Shown: one piece after another, positions 8,447-14,949 of the stretch | How positions within the stretch are numbered: position 1 is the first letter of the stretch | Layout of the letters: every line of letters starts with the position of its first letter | Translations under genes and position numbers: made by a program | Notes under the pieces: generated by a model | Databases searched by the model: none | What the model was told of the DNA's origin: nothing | The model's input: the letters and a program-made list of their open reading frames with translations, nothing else | IMG/VR virus record: IMGVR_UViG_3300045776_000069 | Location: 1-34,276 of that record | DNA: 34,276 bases | Origin: a virus | Strand: one strand, 5' to 3'

Positions 8447-8497
8447 ACGCTATCTTAATTAACCACGAATGTCAAGAAAGATAGCAATTTGGCTCAC
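8447..8497 (-). promoter_or_regulatory. Late promoter P2 (connector operon)
   Basis: TTGACA at 8470-8475 and TAGCGT at 8447-8452 (minus strand) are separated by 17 bases. The upstream box reads GAGCC-N4-TGCTATCTTTCTTGACA. The spacer contains TGGTTAAT, as in P5 and P8. The far end overlaps the stop of the PhoH-like gene. It directs transcription into the adaptor gene. Confidence 0.72.
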
Positions 8498-9240
8498 GAC
8501 AAGCCAGCGTCTTTTCGGTAGGCGGACACCCATTCAGAAACCACCTTCGAGCGCACCACGTCTGCCGCGTCGAACTCGATTACATCGGCATCGAGATCGT
8601 GGCGATCAACCATGTCAATATGCCGCTGCAACCCGCTCTCGGACGCATCCATGTCGAGCTGCATCACGTCGCCAGCGATGACGACATTGGAGCCGTCGCC
8701 GGTGCGGGTGACCAGAAGTTTGAGGTCAGAAAATGTGCAGTTTTGCCCTTCATCTAGCAGAACGAAACTCTTATGGAAGGTGCGCCCACGCATGAACTCG
8801 AAGGGAACGATTTCAATCGTTCCATCCTGCATGAACTTCTCGATCTGGTTGTTGGAAATCTCGTCTTTGAACCCGTCAAGGATTGGCACCAGCCAAGGCT
8901 TTTGCTTGGCACCCATGCCACCGGGGAGGAACCCATTACGGTGCCTCGCCGGGGCAACAGTGGGGCGGGTGATGATAACCTTCTCAATCTCGGACACGGG
9001 ATTGATCAGTTTTTGGATAGCAAGGCGCGAGGGAATATAGGTCTTGCCGGTGCCTTCGGGACCAATGGCGAATACAACAGGGTGGAAGTCAATCGCCTCA
9101 ATCAGCAAGCGCTGATTTTCATTCCGAGGTTCAAGCACTGTTTTTGCTGTCGCTTCACTTCTCTTTTGAGCTTTACGCTCACGGCGTCTGCGTGCTTTTT
9201 CGGAAAGCAAAGACGTAGGATCGAAGACTTCGGTGTCCAT
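8494..9240 (-). CDS. phoH: PhoH-like P-loop ATPase
   Basis: A 248-residue protein of the PhoH-like family. Walker A is GPEGTGKT (60-67) and Walker B is LLDEGQN (161-167), with the family-typical VIITRPTVAP, GRTFHKSFVLLDE and GDVMQLD segments. Residues 10-35 are basic and helical. PhoH-like ATPases are common in phages and are thought to be ATP-driven RNA/DNA enzymes, but their role in infection is not settled. The gene lies inside the structural cluster, directly after a 74-residue coiled-coil gene (start one base after its stop) and before promoter P2. Confidence 0.92.
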   Translation of the reverse strand: MDTEVFDPTSLLSEKARRRRERKAQKRSEATAKTVLEPRNENQRLLIEAIDFHPVVFAIGPEGTGKTYIPSRLAIQKLINPVSEIEKVIITRPTVAPARHRNGFLPGGMGAKQKPWLVPILDGFKDEISNNQIEKFMQDGTIEIVPFEFMRGRTFHKSFVLLDEGQNCTFSDLKLLVTRTGDGSNVVIAGDVMQLDMDASESGLQRHIDMVDRHDLDADVIEFDAADVVRSKVVSEWVSAYRKDAGLS

Positions 9241-9465
9241 TTAGATTCCCTTAATGTGATCCTCCAATACGTCAATGGAGTCCACGATTGTGTTGAGGGT
9301 CGTGAGTGTTTCGTCAATGGTGACGAGCAATTGCTCACGGCTGGTGTGAGATTTGCCAAGAAGATTCGATAGACCCTCCAACGCTGGAATCTGGGAGACC
9401 AGAATTTCTTCGGCCTTTTCTATGGCCTCGGCCTCGTTACCAACCATAATATCCTGACTCGTCAT
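9241..9465 (-). CDS. Small coiled-coil protein of unknown function
   Basis: A 74-residue acidic helical protein with heptad spacing of Ile, Leu and Val across residues 12-72 (ALEGLSNLLGK, TTLNTIVDSIDVLEDHI). The start at 9465 is preceded by GAAGGTAGGA. The stop abuts the ATG of the PhoH-like gene, so the two are probably coupled and may act together; that link is an inference. No family was recognised. Confidence 0.7.
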   Translation of the reverse strand: MTSQDIMVGNEAEAIEKAEEILVSQIPALEGLSNLLGKSHTSREQLLVTIDETLTTLNTIVDSIDVLEDHIKGI

Positions 9466-9601
9466 TTTTTCCTACCTTCTTCCCAAAGTGTCCCGGAATC
9501 GAAGAAACTTGTCACACCGGATGGGAGCAGAAAACACGATACCAAGGGGAGCGCAAGGGGTAATTTGCAGATATGGTTAAGATGCGACATTTTTGCCACA
9601 G

Positions 9602-10078
9602 TCACAAAGTCACAGGATTGGTGTAGGCCCGCGTCTGCCCCAGAAAAGGGCGTGTGCAAGGGAACATAAAGCGAAAGTCTCTCAGATCGGCGAGCAACCC
9701 TTTTGTCACCGCAATGTGGATGGTCGGGAAGAAAAACTCCGCGCCTACCGCCAATGCGTGCTTGACGAGCAGCGGATCGTTTCCGGGCGGAACTTCGACA
9801 CTCAGGAGAACCGGCGTGGATCGCAGGTCTTTAAGGTAACTTCCTGAAAGATATACGGTTCCGTCAGCGGCGCAGTCATGGTCTTTCCGGAAGGCGACGT
9901 CCTTGAGCGTGATCCCTGTATCATCTTCTGATAGTTTGCCAATTTTCACGACAGTGTAGGATGGGAAGTATCGCTCATAGGTGAAGGAGAACTGAGTCGA
10001 GAACCAGACGTAGATGAAAGGCATCCCAAGCATAGCGAAGAACATCGAGAGTATCCGGCGCTGACTGGCGTTGGTCAT
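9602..10078 (-). CDS. Membrane-anchored protein of unknown function
   Basis: A 158-residue protein with one N-terminal transmembrane segment (about 10-28, ILSMFFAMLGMPFIYVWF) and a soluble remainder that should face the periplasm. The start overlaps the stop of the preceding coiled-coil membrane gene (10075-10464) by four bases. An anchored protein paired with an upstream membrane coiled-coil gene could be a lysis or superinfection-control pair, but no family signature supports this. The 136 bases after its stop hold no convincing gene. Confidence 0.65.
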   Translation of the reverse strand: MTNASQRRILSMFFAMLGMPFIYVWFSTQFSFTYERYFPSYTVVKIGKLSEDDTGITLKDVAFRKDHDCAADGTVYLSGSYLKDLRSTPVLLSVEVPPGNDPLLVKHALAVGAEFFFPTIHIAVTKGLLADLRDFRFMFPCTRPFLGQTRAYTNPVTL

Positions 10079-10464
10079 CTGCGTTTCTCTATTTGCGCCT
10101 GGATGCGCTCGAAGCCGACGCGGAGATTGACGACGTCGTTTGACATACCGTCGACTTTTACCCGAAGCGAATCCACTTCGGTCTTGTTGGTGTCGATCTG
10201 GTATTGCTTTAGCTTCTCCGAAGCGATCAGGGTTGAAGCCTGGGCACCAATTGCCTCAAGCTTGGCGATGCGTTCGCCATGCGCGTCGTATTCATCGATC
10301 TTATTGACCGTGAACTTGACCGCTCCAAAAAGGGTCATTCCGATGGTCATGGCGACACCGAGGTTTTTCCAGCCTTCGGTGTGTTCAAGCCATGACCATG
10401 GAGATTTCTTCTCGTCGGTGACTGCTCCCCGCCCTGAAGTCTGGGGCTTCCCAGATTCAGGCAT
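10075..10464 (-). CDS. Membrane coiled-coil protein whose 5' end is supplied by the TnpB element
   Basis: As now read it is a 129-residue protein. The first 15 or 16 residues (MPESGKPQTSGRGAV) are encoded by the last bases of tnpB and the right end of the element. The native part begins TDEKKSPWSWLEHTEG, followed by one transmembrane segment (about 35-52, LGVAMTIGMTLFGAVKF) and a long coiled coil to the C-terminus. AGGAGG (10470-10475) lies five bases before the ATG at 10464. Removing the element restores ATG ATG ACC GAC GAG AAG, i.e. a start M-M-T-D-E-K with AAGG upstream. Topology resembles small phage membrane/coiled-coil proteins of the spanin or holin-accessory kind, but the function is unknown. 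Confidence 0.72.
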   Translation of the reverse strand: MPESGKPQTSGRGAVTDEKKSPWSWLEHTEGWKNLGVAMTIGMTLFGAVKFTVNKIDEYDAHGERIAKLEAIGAQASTLIASEKLKQYQIDTNKTEVDSLRVKVDGMSNDVVNLRVGFERIQAQIEKRR

Positions 10465-10540
10465 GGGTTCCTCCTAGCGTTGCCAGTCCGCAACGGAGAA
10501 TATTGAGCGCGGCGTTTTGGTCCCGGTCGTGTTCGGTTCC
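10402..10540 (-). ncRNA. Predicted omega RNA (reRNA) of the TnpB element, with guide
   Basis: In TnpB systems the guide RNA comprises the 3' part of tnpB, the right-end hairpin and about 16 bases of flanking DNA. Here the hairpin GCCCC..GGGG (10427-10446) is followed by GAGCAGTCAC and then the flank CGACGAGAAGAAATCT (10417 down to 10402), which would be the guide. The 5' limit is a guess. The scaffold overlaps both the tnpB C-terminus and the new start of the 129-aa gene. Confidence 0.5.
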
Positions 10541-11564
10541 GCAGTCGCTACAGACCCAATCTCTCTTATTCAAATCGGCTCTACCTTTCGGACTACTGAC
10601 GGGGTTACACCCGCAGCTCGAACAGATTTGAGTTGTATATCGCTCTGAAACCTCAATCGCGCTCCCACCATTCCTGATGGACTTGTATGAAAGCATCCGC
10701 TTGAAGTCCGACCAGCCCGCATCGAGCGAACTCTTTGCGAAGCGTGTCTGAGCAATCTTCTTCGGGCTCACGTCGCCGATGACGATAAACCCAAACTCTT
10801 TGGTGATCTTCGCCGAAGTCTTATGCAAATGATCCTTGCGACGATTGGCGACCTTTGCGTGGATCGCGCGAACGCGCTTCGTCTTTCGAGCGCGCTGGAC
10901 CGTGCCGAGTTTCGTTTCGCTGGCACGATAGAAGCGCGGCGCTTCGATCTTTTCGCCGGTTGAAAGCGCCGCCAGCGTATGCAGACCAAGGTCGATCCCG
11001 ACGCGGGCGACGGGCGCACTTACCGCGCACTCGACTTCAACCGGGATATTCAGATACCAGCGACCTTTCGCGTCGGCGTTGAATGACCCTGCGCCAATCT
11101 TGACGCCCACCTTCAATTCCTCGCGAAGGTGCATGGTCCGATAGGTGACGCCGCGAAATTTGAAATTCACGCCGTCGAAAGTGACGTGGCCCGTATTGAA
11201 GGGAACCCAGCCAAGCGACTTCTTGCCGCGCCAGCGCAGCCACGCCTTCTTGTTCGTGCGGCGCGAATCAACATAGAAGTCGCACACCCGTTTGATCGTA
11301 TGGGCGTGGATATTCAATTCTTTTGACGCGCCCGCTGTAAGTTTTTGCAGGTCGAATGAAGAAAGCCATTTGCGGTGCGCCCGAGCTGCCTTTTGTTGAG
11401 TCTCATTGCAATAATTCCAAACAAAATTAACGGCGCGCGCCTGCCGATTGAGATCGGACACGTGCTTGTCGCGAAGTCTGAATTTATAAACAAGGCGCAT
11501 TTTGTTCCTCTGGTGCTCGCTATCCCCGCCCTGAAGGACGGGGCTTGCGCTCGCAAAATTATCG
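10418..11564 (-). mobile_element. TnpB-only IS200/IS605-like element
   Basis: About 1.15 kb carrying tnpB and no tnpA. The left end has an imperfect palindrome CCCCGTCCTTCAGGGCGGGG (11524-11543) and the right end a related one (10427-10446) ending GGGGAGCAGTCAC. The bases outside the ends rejoin to a continuous start of the neighbouring gene (ATGATGAC plus CGACGAG). The exact boundary is ambiguous over ACCGA, which occurs at both junctions. This fits single-strand transposition without target duplication next to a short motif such as ATGAC, or a 5-base duplication by another route. A TnpA in trans would be needed for movement. Confidence 0.82.
10457..11500 (-). CDS. tnpB: TnpB RNA-guided nuclease (IS605 OrfB family)
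   Basis: A 347-residue protein when started at ATG 11500 (MRLVYKFRLR), which has AGAGGAA seven to eight bases upstream. RuvC-I is GIDLGLHTLAALS (Asp170). The bridging helix region is RRKDHLHKTS. RuvC-II reads FIVIGDVSPKKI, so the usual Glu of the ExL motif is Gly242, followed by Asp243. The zinc ribbon has CSSCG (from 293) and CSDCG. RuvC-III is HDRDQNAALNI (Asp325/Asp327). A Glu at 286 in VSERYTTQICSSCG may replace the missing one. The frame also runs back, in phase, to the ATGs of the interrupted phage gene (11572/11569). TnpB uses an RNA made from the element's right end to cut DNA next to a short motif. Confidence 0.9.
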   Translation of the reverse strand: MRLVYKFRLRDKHVSDLNRQARAVNFVWNYCNETQQKAARAHRKWLSSFDLQKLTAGASKELNIHAHTIKRVCDFYVDSRRTNKKAWLRWRGKKSLGWVPFNTGHVTFDGVNFKFRGVTYRTMHLREELKVGVKIGAGSFNADAKGRWYLNIPVEVECAVSAPVARVGIDLGLHTLAALSTGEKIEAPRFYRASETKLGTVQRARKTKRVRAIHAKVANRRKDHLHKTSAKITKEFGFIVIGDVSPKKIAQTRFAKSSLDAGWSDFKRMLSYKSIRNGGSAIEVSERYTTQICSSCGCNPVSSPKGRADLNKRDWVCSDCGTEHDRDQNAALNILRCGLATLGGTHA

Positions 11565-11577
11565 GTCATCATGGGCC

Positions 11578-11844
11578 TTAGTTGTGACGCACGTCCCCGT
11601 GAGGCTGCGGCAAATAAACCTCAGCCTTTGGCGCGATGTCCGGAGCCACATCAAGGGCAAGCGTATGTTGCATGACAGGGGCCTCTGCGACCGGCGCGGG
11701 CGCAGCAACAGGGGCGGGAGCTGGAGCCGGCGCTGCCACTGGATGTTTCGACCATCCATGGTTGAGGACCAGCTGAGACGCACGCTCATGAGCGATTTCG
11801 AACATGAGACCTTTCGGGTCATAAACTCTGACGTAGTCGGTCAT
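11578..11844 (-). CDS. Small Pro/Ala-rich virion-region protein of unknown function
   Basis: An 88-residue protein. The N-terminal 32 residues are folded-looking (MTDYVRVYDPKGLMFEIAHE and so on). An Ala-Pro-Val repeat linker (about 36-58) and a C-terminal tail (YLPQPHGDVRHN) follow. The ATG at 11844 has AGGAG nine bases upstream. It ends five bases before the start codon of the gene interrupted by the TnpB element, so originally the two were adjacent. Nothing identifies its function. Confidence 0.7.
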   Translation of the reverse strand: MTDYVRVYDPKGLMFEIAHERASQLVLNHGWSKHPVAAPAPAPAPVAAPAPVAEAPVMQHTLALDVAPDIAPKAEVYLPQPHGDVRHN

Positions 11845-11872
11845 GGCGTGCATCTCCTGGTTGATTAGAGAA

Positions 11873-12436
11873 TTACTCCCGGACGGAAGCATCCTCGACG
11901 AGTGAGGCAATGGAGCCAACCACCTGAGCGAGGCTGGTCTCCGGAGTGAACTTAATGCCTGCGGTGAGCGCCGCAAGTTCGAAAGCGCGGCGGCGGCGGG
12001 CGTCAACAGCAACATCGTTATTGGCATCGTCAGACGCAACAGAACCGTCGAAGTCACCGCTCGCAGCCAGGCGTGCGTCAAGCGCGCCTTCAATCTCGGC
12101 GACTAAACGCTTCTCACTGGAGCGCCCATCGATGTTGGGGATTTTCAGATACTGCGCAGCCTTGCGCAGGATGTCCTTACTAATCACCGAAAGGTCTTCC
12201 GGGACGAAGGGCTCCGGGGGCGTCGGAGGCTGGGTGGTCTCTGTGCTCTTCGTAGAAGAGCCGTCGTTGACGAACACGACCGGCTCTACGGTTGCGCGCG
12301 GATCAAGCGTCCAGCGGGCGTGGCGGACCAACTCGCGGGCATTGGTGAAAGTGTGAGTGTGTGGAGCGCCAGCAGTATCCCAAACAGTGGTCTGGTTATG
12401 GCGGTTGTCAGAAGCCGGGGCGTATTTGATTCCCAT
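11873..12436 (-). CDS. Hypothetical virion-region protein
   Basis: A 187-residue protein. The N-terminus (MGIKYAPASDNRHNQTTVWD) has a short beta-rich segment. The middle is a Thr/Pro-rich linker (about 62-82), followed by an acidic helical domain (VISKDILRKAAQYLKI, RLVAEIEGALD) of the SAP/LEM-like small helical type, then a helical tail. It follows the terminator behind the 145-aa gene and precedes the Pro/Ala-rich gene. Head-completion or virion accessory roles are possible but not shown. Confidence 0.68.
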   Translation of the reverse strand: MGIKYAPASDNRHNQTTVWDTAGAPHTHTFTNARELVRHARWTLDPRATVEPVVFVNDGSSTKSTETTQPPTPPEPFVPEDLSVISKDILRKAAQYLKIPNIDGRSSEKRLVAEIEGALDARLAASGDFDGSVASDDANNDVAVDARRRRAFELAALTAGIKFTPETSLAQVVGSIASLVEDASVRE

Positions 12437-12461
12437 GATGCATTCTCGGGCTGTTGGAGTT

Positions 12462-12502
12462 ACAAAAAGAAAAAGGGCAGGCGGTTGCGCCCGCCCGCCC
12501 TT
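12462..12502 (-). terminator. Rho-independent terminator after the 145-aa gene
   Basis: On the minus strand a 12-bp stem (AAGGGCGGGCGG with CCGCCTGCCCTT, including one G-U pair), six-base loop, then TTTCTTTTT. It lies 28 bases after the stop at 12531. Confidence 0.85.
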
Positions 12503-12530
12503 ATTTCATCACAGCGCTTTCGCGCCGAGA

Positions 12531-12968
12531 TTATTGATCCCAATCGGGAGCCAGATAAATGAAGATGCCAACGGTCGGCGACGTGCCGCCGGTGATGGTC
12601 ACCTTCGGAGCCCAATAGGTCTTGGTCGGATGATCGCGCAGGAGCGCCAGATAATCAACCGGAATTTCGAACCATTCACCGCTCACGACCGGGACCGAAT
12701 CAGCGAGAACCGGGTTGGTCAGGTTGACATCGTCGTAGACCCAAGTGTCGACGGTGAGGCCGGTGGGCGAACCGGAGACGGACTCAATCTCGCCAACGAC
12801 GAAGATCGTGCCGTTCACGGGGTCGCCAGGGTTCTGCCAGAAAGCGCCAGTCTGGGCGAGCTTCTGGATGGCAAACGTGGTGGAGGCGGAGAGGGTCGCC
12901 TGGGCCTGCGCACGCAGGATCAGAGAACCATCGATGGGAAAGCGGCTACGGCCTGTCATGCGACCCAT
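12531..12968 (-). CDS. Probable head decoration or capsid accessory protein
   Basis: A 145-residue, mostly beta-strand protein starting MGRMTGRSRFPIDGSLILRA, with AAGGA nine bases before the ATG. It follows the major capsid gene closely (68 bases between) and is closed by a strong terminator, so capsid and this gene form one high-output late unit. That arrangement is typical for decoration/cement proteins. No family motif was recognised, so the role is an inference from order. Confidence 0.6.
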   Translation of the reverse strand: MGRMTGRSRFPIDGSLILRAQAQATLSASTTFAIQKLAQTGAFWQNPGDPVNGTIFVVGEIESVSGSPTGLTVDTWVYDDVNLTNPVLADSVPVVSGEWFEIPVDYLALLRDHPTKTYWAPKVTITGGTSPTVGIFIYLAPDWDQ

Positions 12969-13008
12969 GATTGGGTGTCCTTCTATTGGAATTTCGAATG
13001 GGGTGAAG

Positions 13009-13033
13009 GAGGGGCACGCTAGGCGCGCCCCTC
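13009..13033. terminator. Stem-loop right after the capsid gene
   Basis: An 11-bp stem (one G-U pair) with a three-base loop, GAGGGGC...GCCCCTC, four bases beyond the capsid stop. No T-run follows on the minus strand. It is better read as an attenuator or mRNA 3' stabiliser between capsid and the next gene than as a full terminator. Confidence 0.5.
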
Positions 13034-13036
13034 AGA

Positions 13037-13963
13037 TTACTCCGTGACGTCGGCGTTCTGGATGCCCCAGATACGCGCGGCGGCGCGGCCATGCATGACG
13101 GCGAGACCGACGAGCCACTCGACGCGCGTGCGGAACACGGGCTGAGCCTGGAGTTCGCCGAGATCGTTGACCTCGATGGTGCCATTCTGCAGACCCATAA
13201 CGCGGTTCGTGCCGAGAGAGACAACGTAGATCGACTGGTTGGTCGTGGCGGAATTGGACGGTCCAATTTCGTTCCAGTCGATGGTGCGCTGACCAAGCTC
13301 ATTGTAATCCTGGATCACGATGGGCAGATCGTTGTAGCTCGCAACCTGGCGGCCCCAATTGTCGGTCGTATACTGGATGTCACCACCGACGTTACCGCGC
13401 GCGGCCTTCGTCAGCTTGCGGCGCAGGGCCTTGGACATAACCAGCGCGGTGGGATTGTCCACGAGGTCGATGGCGGCGTCGAGCACTTCGAGCGACAGAG
13501 GGCCATCGGCAGAACCGCCAGCCGCAACGAAGAGCTGCGAACCGCCGATGCGGACCTTGAGGCCGTCAAACTCACGCGGGTTGGCCTGCGTGTCGCCGTT
13601 GATCAGGCGGTCGCTGATATGCATCGCGAGGGCCTTGACCTTGGAGGTCTCTTCCGTCGCGCGGATGCCGTAGCCGCGAGTCTTGATCAGCGCCTTATCG
13701 ACGTCGAGATCGCCACCAGCGATATAGAGACGCTCGGTCTCCGGGTTGATGATGCCAGTCGACTCGCTGTAAGCTTCGTTGAAGCCACGGAACGAAACGC
13801 CAGGCAGCTGACCTTCGAGGTTGTAGGTGAGCGAGCCACCGGGAATGTCTTCGAACGGCATGACGTTGAGAAGCTGCGCCGTCATGGCGAACATCTCGAT
13901 AACGCCAGCGCGCTTTGTGTCCGCCGAATTACGCTTGGCGGCTTCGATGAGTGTCATCGGCAT
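13037..13963 (-). CDS. Major capsid protein
   Basis: A 308-residue capsid subunit starting MPMTLIEAAKRNSADTKRAG. Features typical of HK97-fold coat proteins of this size are present: an N-terminal helical region, MPFEDIPGGSLTYNLEGQLP, ALAMHISDRLINGD with a Gly-rich loop (LFVAAGGSADGPLSLEVLDA), then DNPTALVMSKALRRKL and NDLPIVIQDYN, and a final ELQAQPVFRTRVEWLVGLAV strand. The chosen ATG at 13963 has AGAAGGAA eight bases upstream; the frame extends 20 codons further but without a ribosome site. Promoter P3 is 70 bases upstream. Confidence 0.88.
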   Translation of the reverse strand: MPMTLIEAAKRNSADTKRAGVIEMFAMTAQLLNVMPFEDIPGGSLTYNLEGQLPGVSFRGFNEAYSESTGIINPETERLYIAGGDLDVDKALIKTRGYGIRATEETSKVKALAMHISDRLINGDTQANPREFDGLKVRIGGSQLFVAAGGSADGPLSLEVLDAAIDLVDNPTALVMSKALRRKLTKAARGNVGGDIQYTTDNWGRQVASYNDLPIVIQDYNELGQRTIDWNEIGPSNSATTNQSIYVVSLGTNRVMGLQNGTIEVNDLGELQAQPVFRTRVEWLVGLAVMHGRAAARIWGIQNADVTE

Positions 13964-14034
13964 GGGAGGGGTTCCTTCTGTTGAGCCGACCTTTCGGAAG
14001 GTTCGAGCCCCGCCCGTAACCATCGATTACGCAA

Positions 14035-14088
14035 ATGTTAAGGTTAATAGCAAAAAAAGTCAAGAAAAGTAGCAGACCGTCCCAGAAT
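14035..14088 (-). promoter_or_regulatory. Late promoter P3 (major capsid)
   Basis: TTGACT at 14058-14063 and TAACAT at 14035-14040 (minus strand) are 17 bases apart, with the same upstream element as P1. Over 55 bp P3 and P1 differ at one base in the spacer. The transcript has a leader of about 65 bases that contains a small hairpin (ACCTT-TCGG-AAGGT, near 13989-14003). Confidence 0.82.
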
Positions 14089-14187
14089 CGATAGGGCATC
14101 ATTTTGAAATTTCCTCGCCGCAGGAACGCTAACGCTCCCCAATCATAACCGCCATATTCAACAATTGGCAGGTGAACACATTTAGAT

Positions 14188-14517
14188 TTAGGCTTGGCCG
14201 TTGATGACTCTTACGCCTTTGTCCAGAAGCGAAGGTATGACCTTATCTACAATTCTTTTAGGGAGCCCAAGAGCCTTAGCTATCTGTGTGCTGTCAACTC
14301 TAGTTACCCCAAGTGCCCTAATAGCCTGAATGTGAGAGTAGACCGCGCTCTCAACATCAGCTGAGTTAAACGAATATGCTGAATGCCTCTGCGACGGACC
14401 GTTATAAGTATATGTAACACCACAAGACGGTATTGACGTAGTTATTACGGTAACCTTCGTGGGGGTAAGGCAGCCAATAGTTACATTTGCATCTGTCTTT
14501 ACAGCCGACCAACTCAT
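14188..14517 (-). CDS. Hypothetical protein with C-terminal winged-helix-like region
   Basis: A 109-residue protein starting MSWSAVKTDANVTIGCL. The N-terminal half is beta-rich. The C-terminal half (VDSTQIAKALGLPKRIVDKV, then SLLDKGVRVI) has the helix-turn-helix and wing pattern of DNA-binding domains. AAGGAA lies six bases before the ATG. The DNA is richer in A and T than its neighbours. It is the last gene of its unit, just before promoter P3, and could be a late-region regulator or an accessory insertion; neither is shown. Confidence 0.65.
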   Translation of the reverse strand: MSWSAVKTDANVTIGCLTPTKVTVITTSIPSCGVTYTYNGPSQRHSAYSFNSADVESAVYSHIQAIRALGVTRVDSTQIAKALGLPKRIVDKVIPSLLDKGVRVINGQA

Positions 14518-14589
14518 GGCACATTCCTTATCTTGTTAAGCTTCACACCGTAGGTTTTCTCGTAAGTATCTTGATGCACTACCACAGAA

Positions 14590-14940
14590 TCATCTAGCTG
14601 AATTTACTGGCGCGATGGGGGCCGGAAGTGAAGCCAGCGTTGCGACAGCAACCGCAGAGTCCTGAAAAACATTGGCTTCGCCAACTTTCAGCACTGTCGC
14701 GCGTCTGATCGCCATCCGCTCCAGCTCCGCAAGCAACGCCGCGTGATCTACTGTGATCGGCGTGACGTTTGGCGGTAATGCAATCCCTGCAAAATTACTG
14801 ATCGTGTCAGCAGTCGCTTGAAAGATGTTTACGCCAGCGCCGAGGCTCGTCGGGATGAATGACGGGAGAGCCTGCAGCGTTCGGAGCGTTCCAACCAGTG
14901 GCGTATACTGCGCCACCAGTGCCGGGTTCGGAGCGGTCAT
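14590..14940 (-). CDS. Hypothetical protein
   Basis: A 116-residue Ala/Leu/Pro-rich protein (MTAPNPALVAQYTPLVGTLR) with a helical centre (DHAALLAELERMAIRRATVL). It lies between the glycosyltransferase and the winged-helix-like gene in the same orientation, nine bases after the former. Composition resembles small fibre-region proteins such as the product of 18689-19105, but no family was recognised. Confidence 0.6.
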   Translation of the reverse strand: MTAPNPALVAQYTPLVGTLRTLQALPSFIPTSLGAGVNIFQATADTISNFAGIALPPNVTPITVDHAALLAELERMAIRRATVLKVGEANVFQDSAVAVATLASLPAPIAPVNSAR

Positions 14941-14949
14941 GGGCCAGCC

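Noticed and set aside
9462-9659. 65-codon minus frame with a hydrophobic stretch (LNHICKLPLALPLVSCFLLP)
   Set aside because: There is no Shine-Dalgarno sequence at any of its ATGs and it overlaps the end of the preceding gene by 58 bases. A TGA/ATG overlap with the next gene keeps it possible, but support is too thin. The 136-base gap shows nothing else.
13091-13984. 297-codon plus-strand frame
   Set aside because: Antisense shadow of the major capsid gene.
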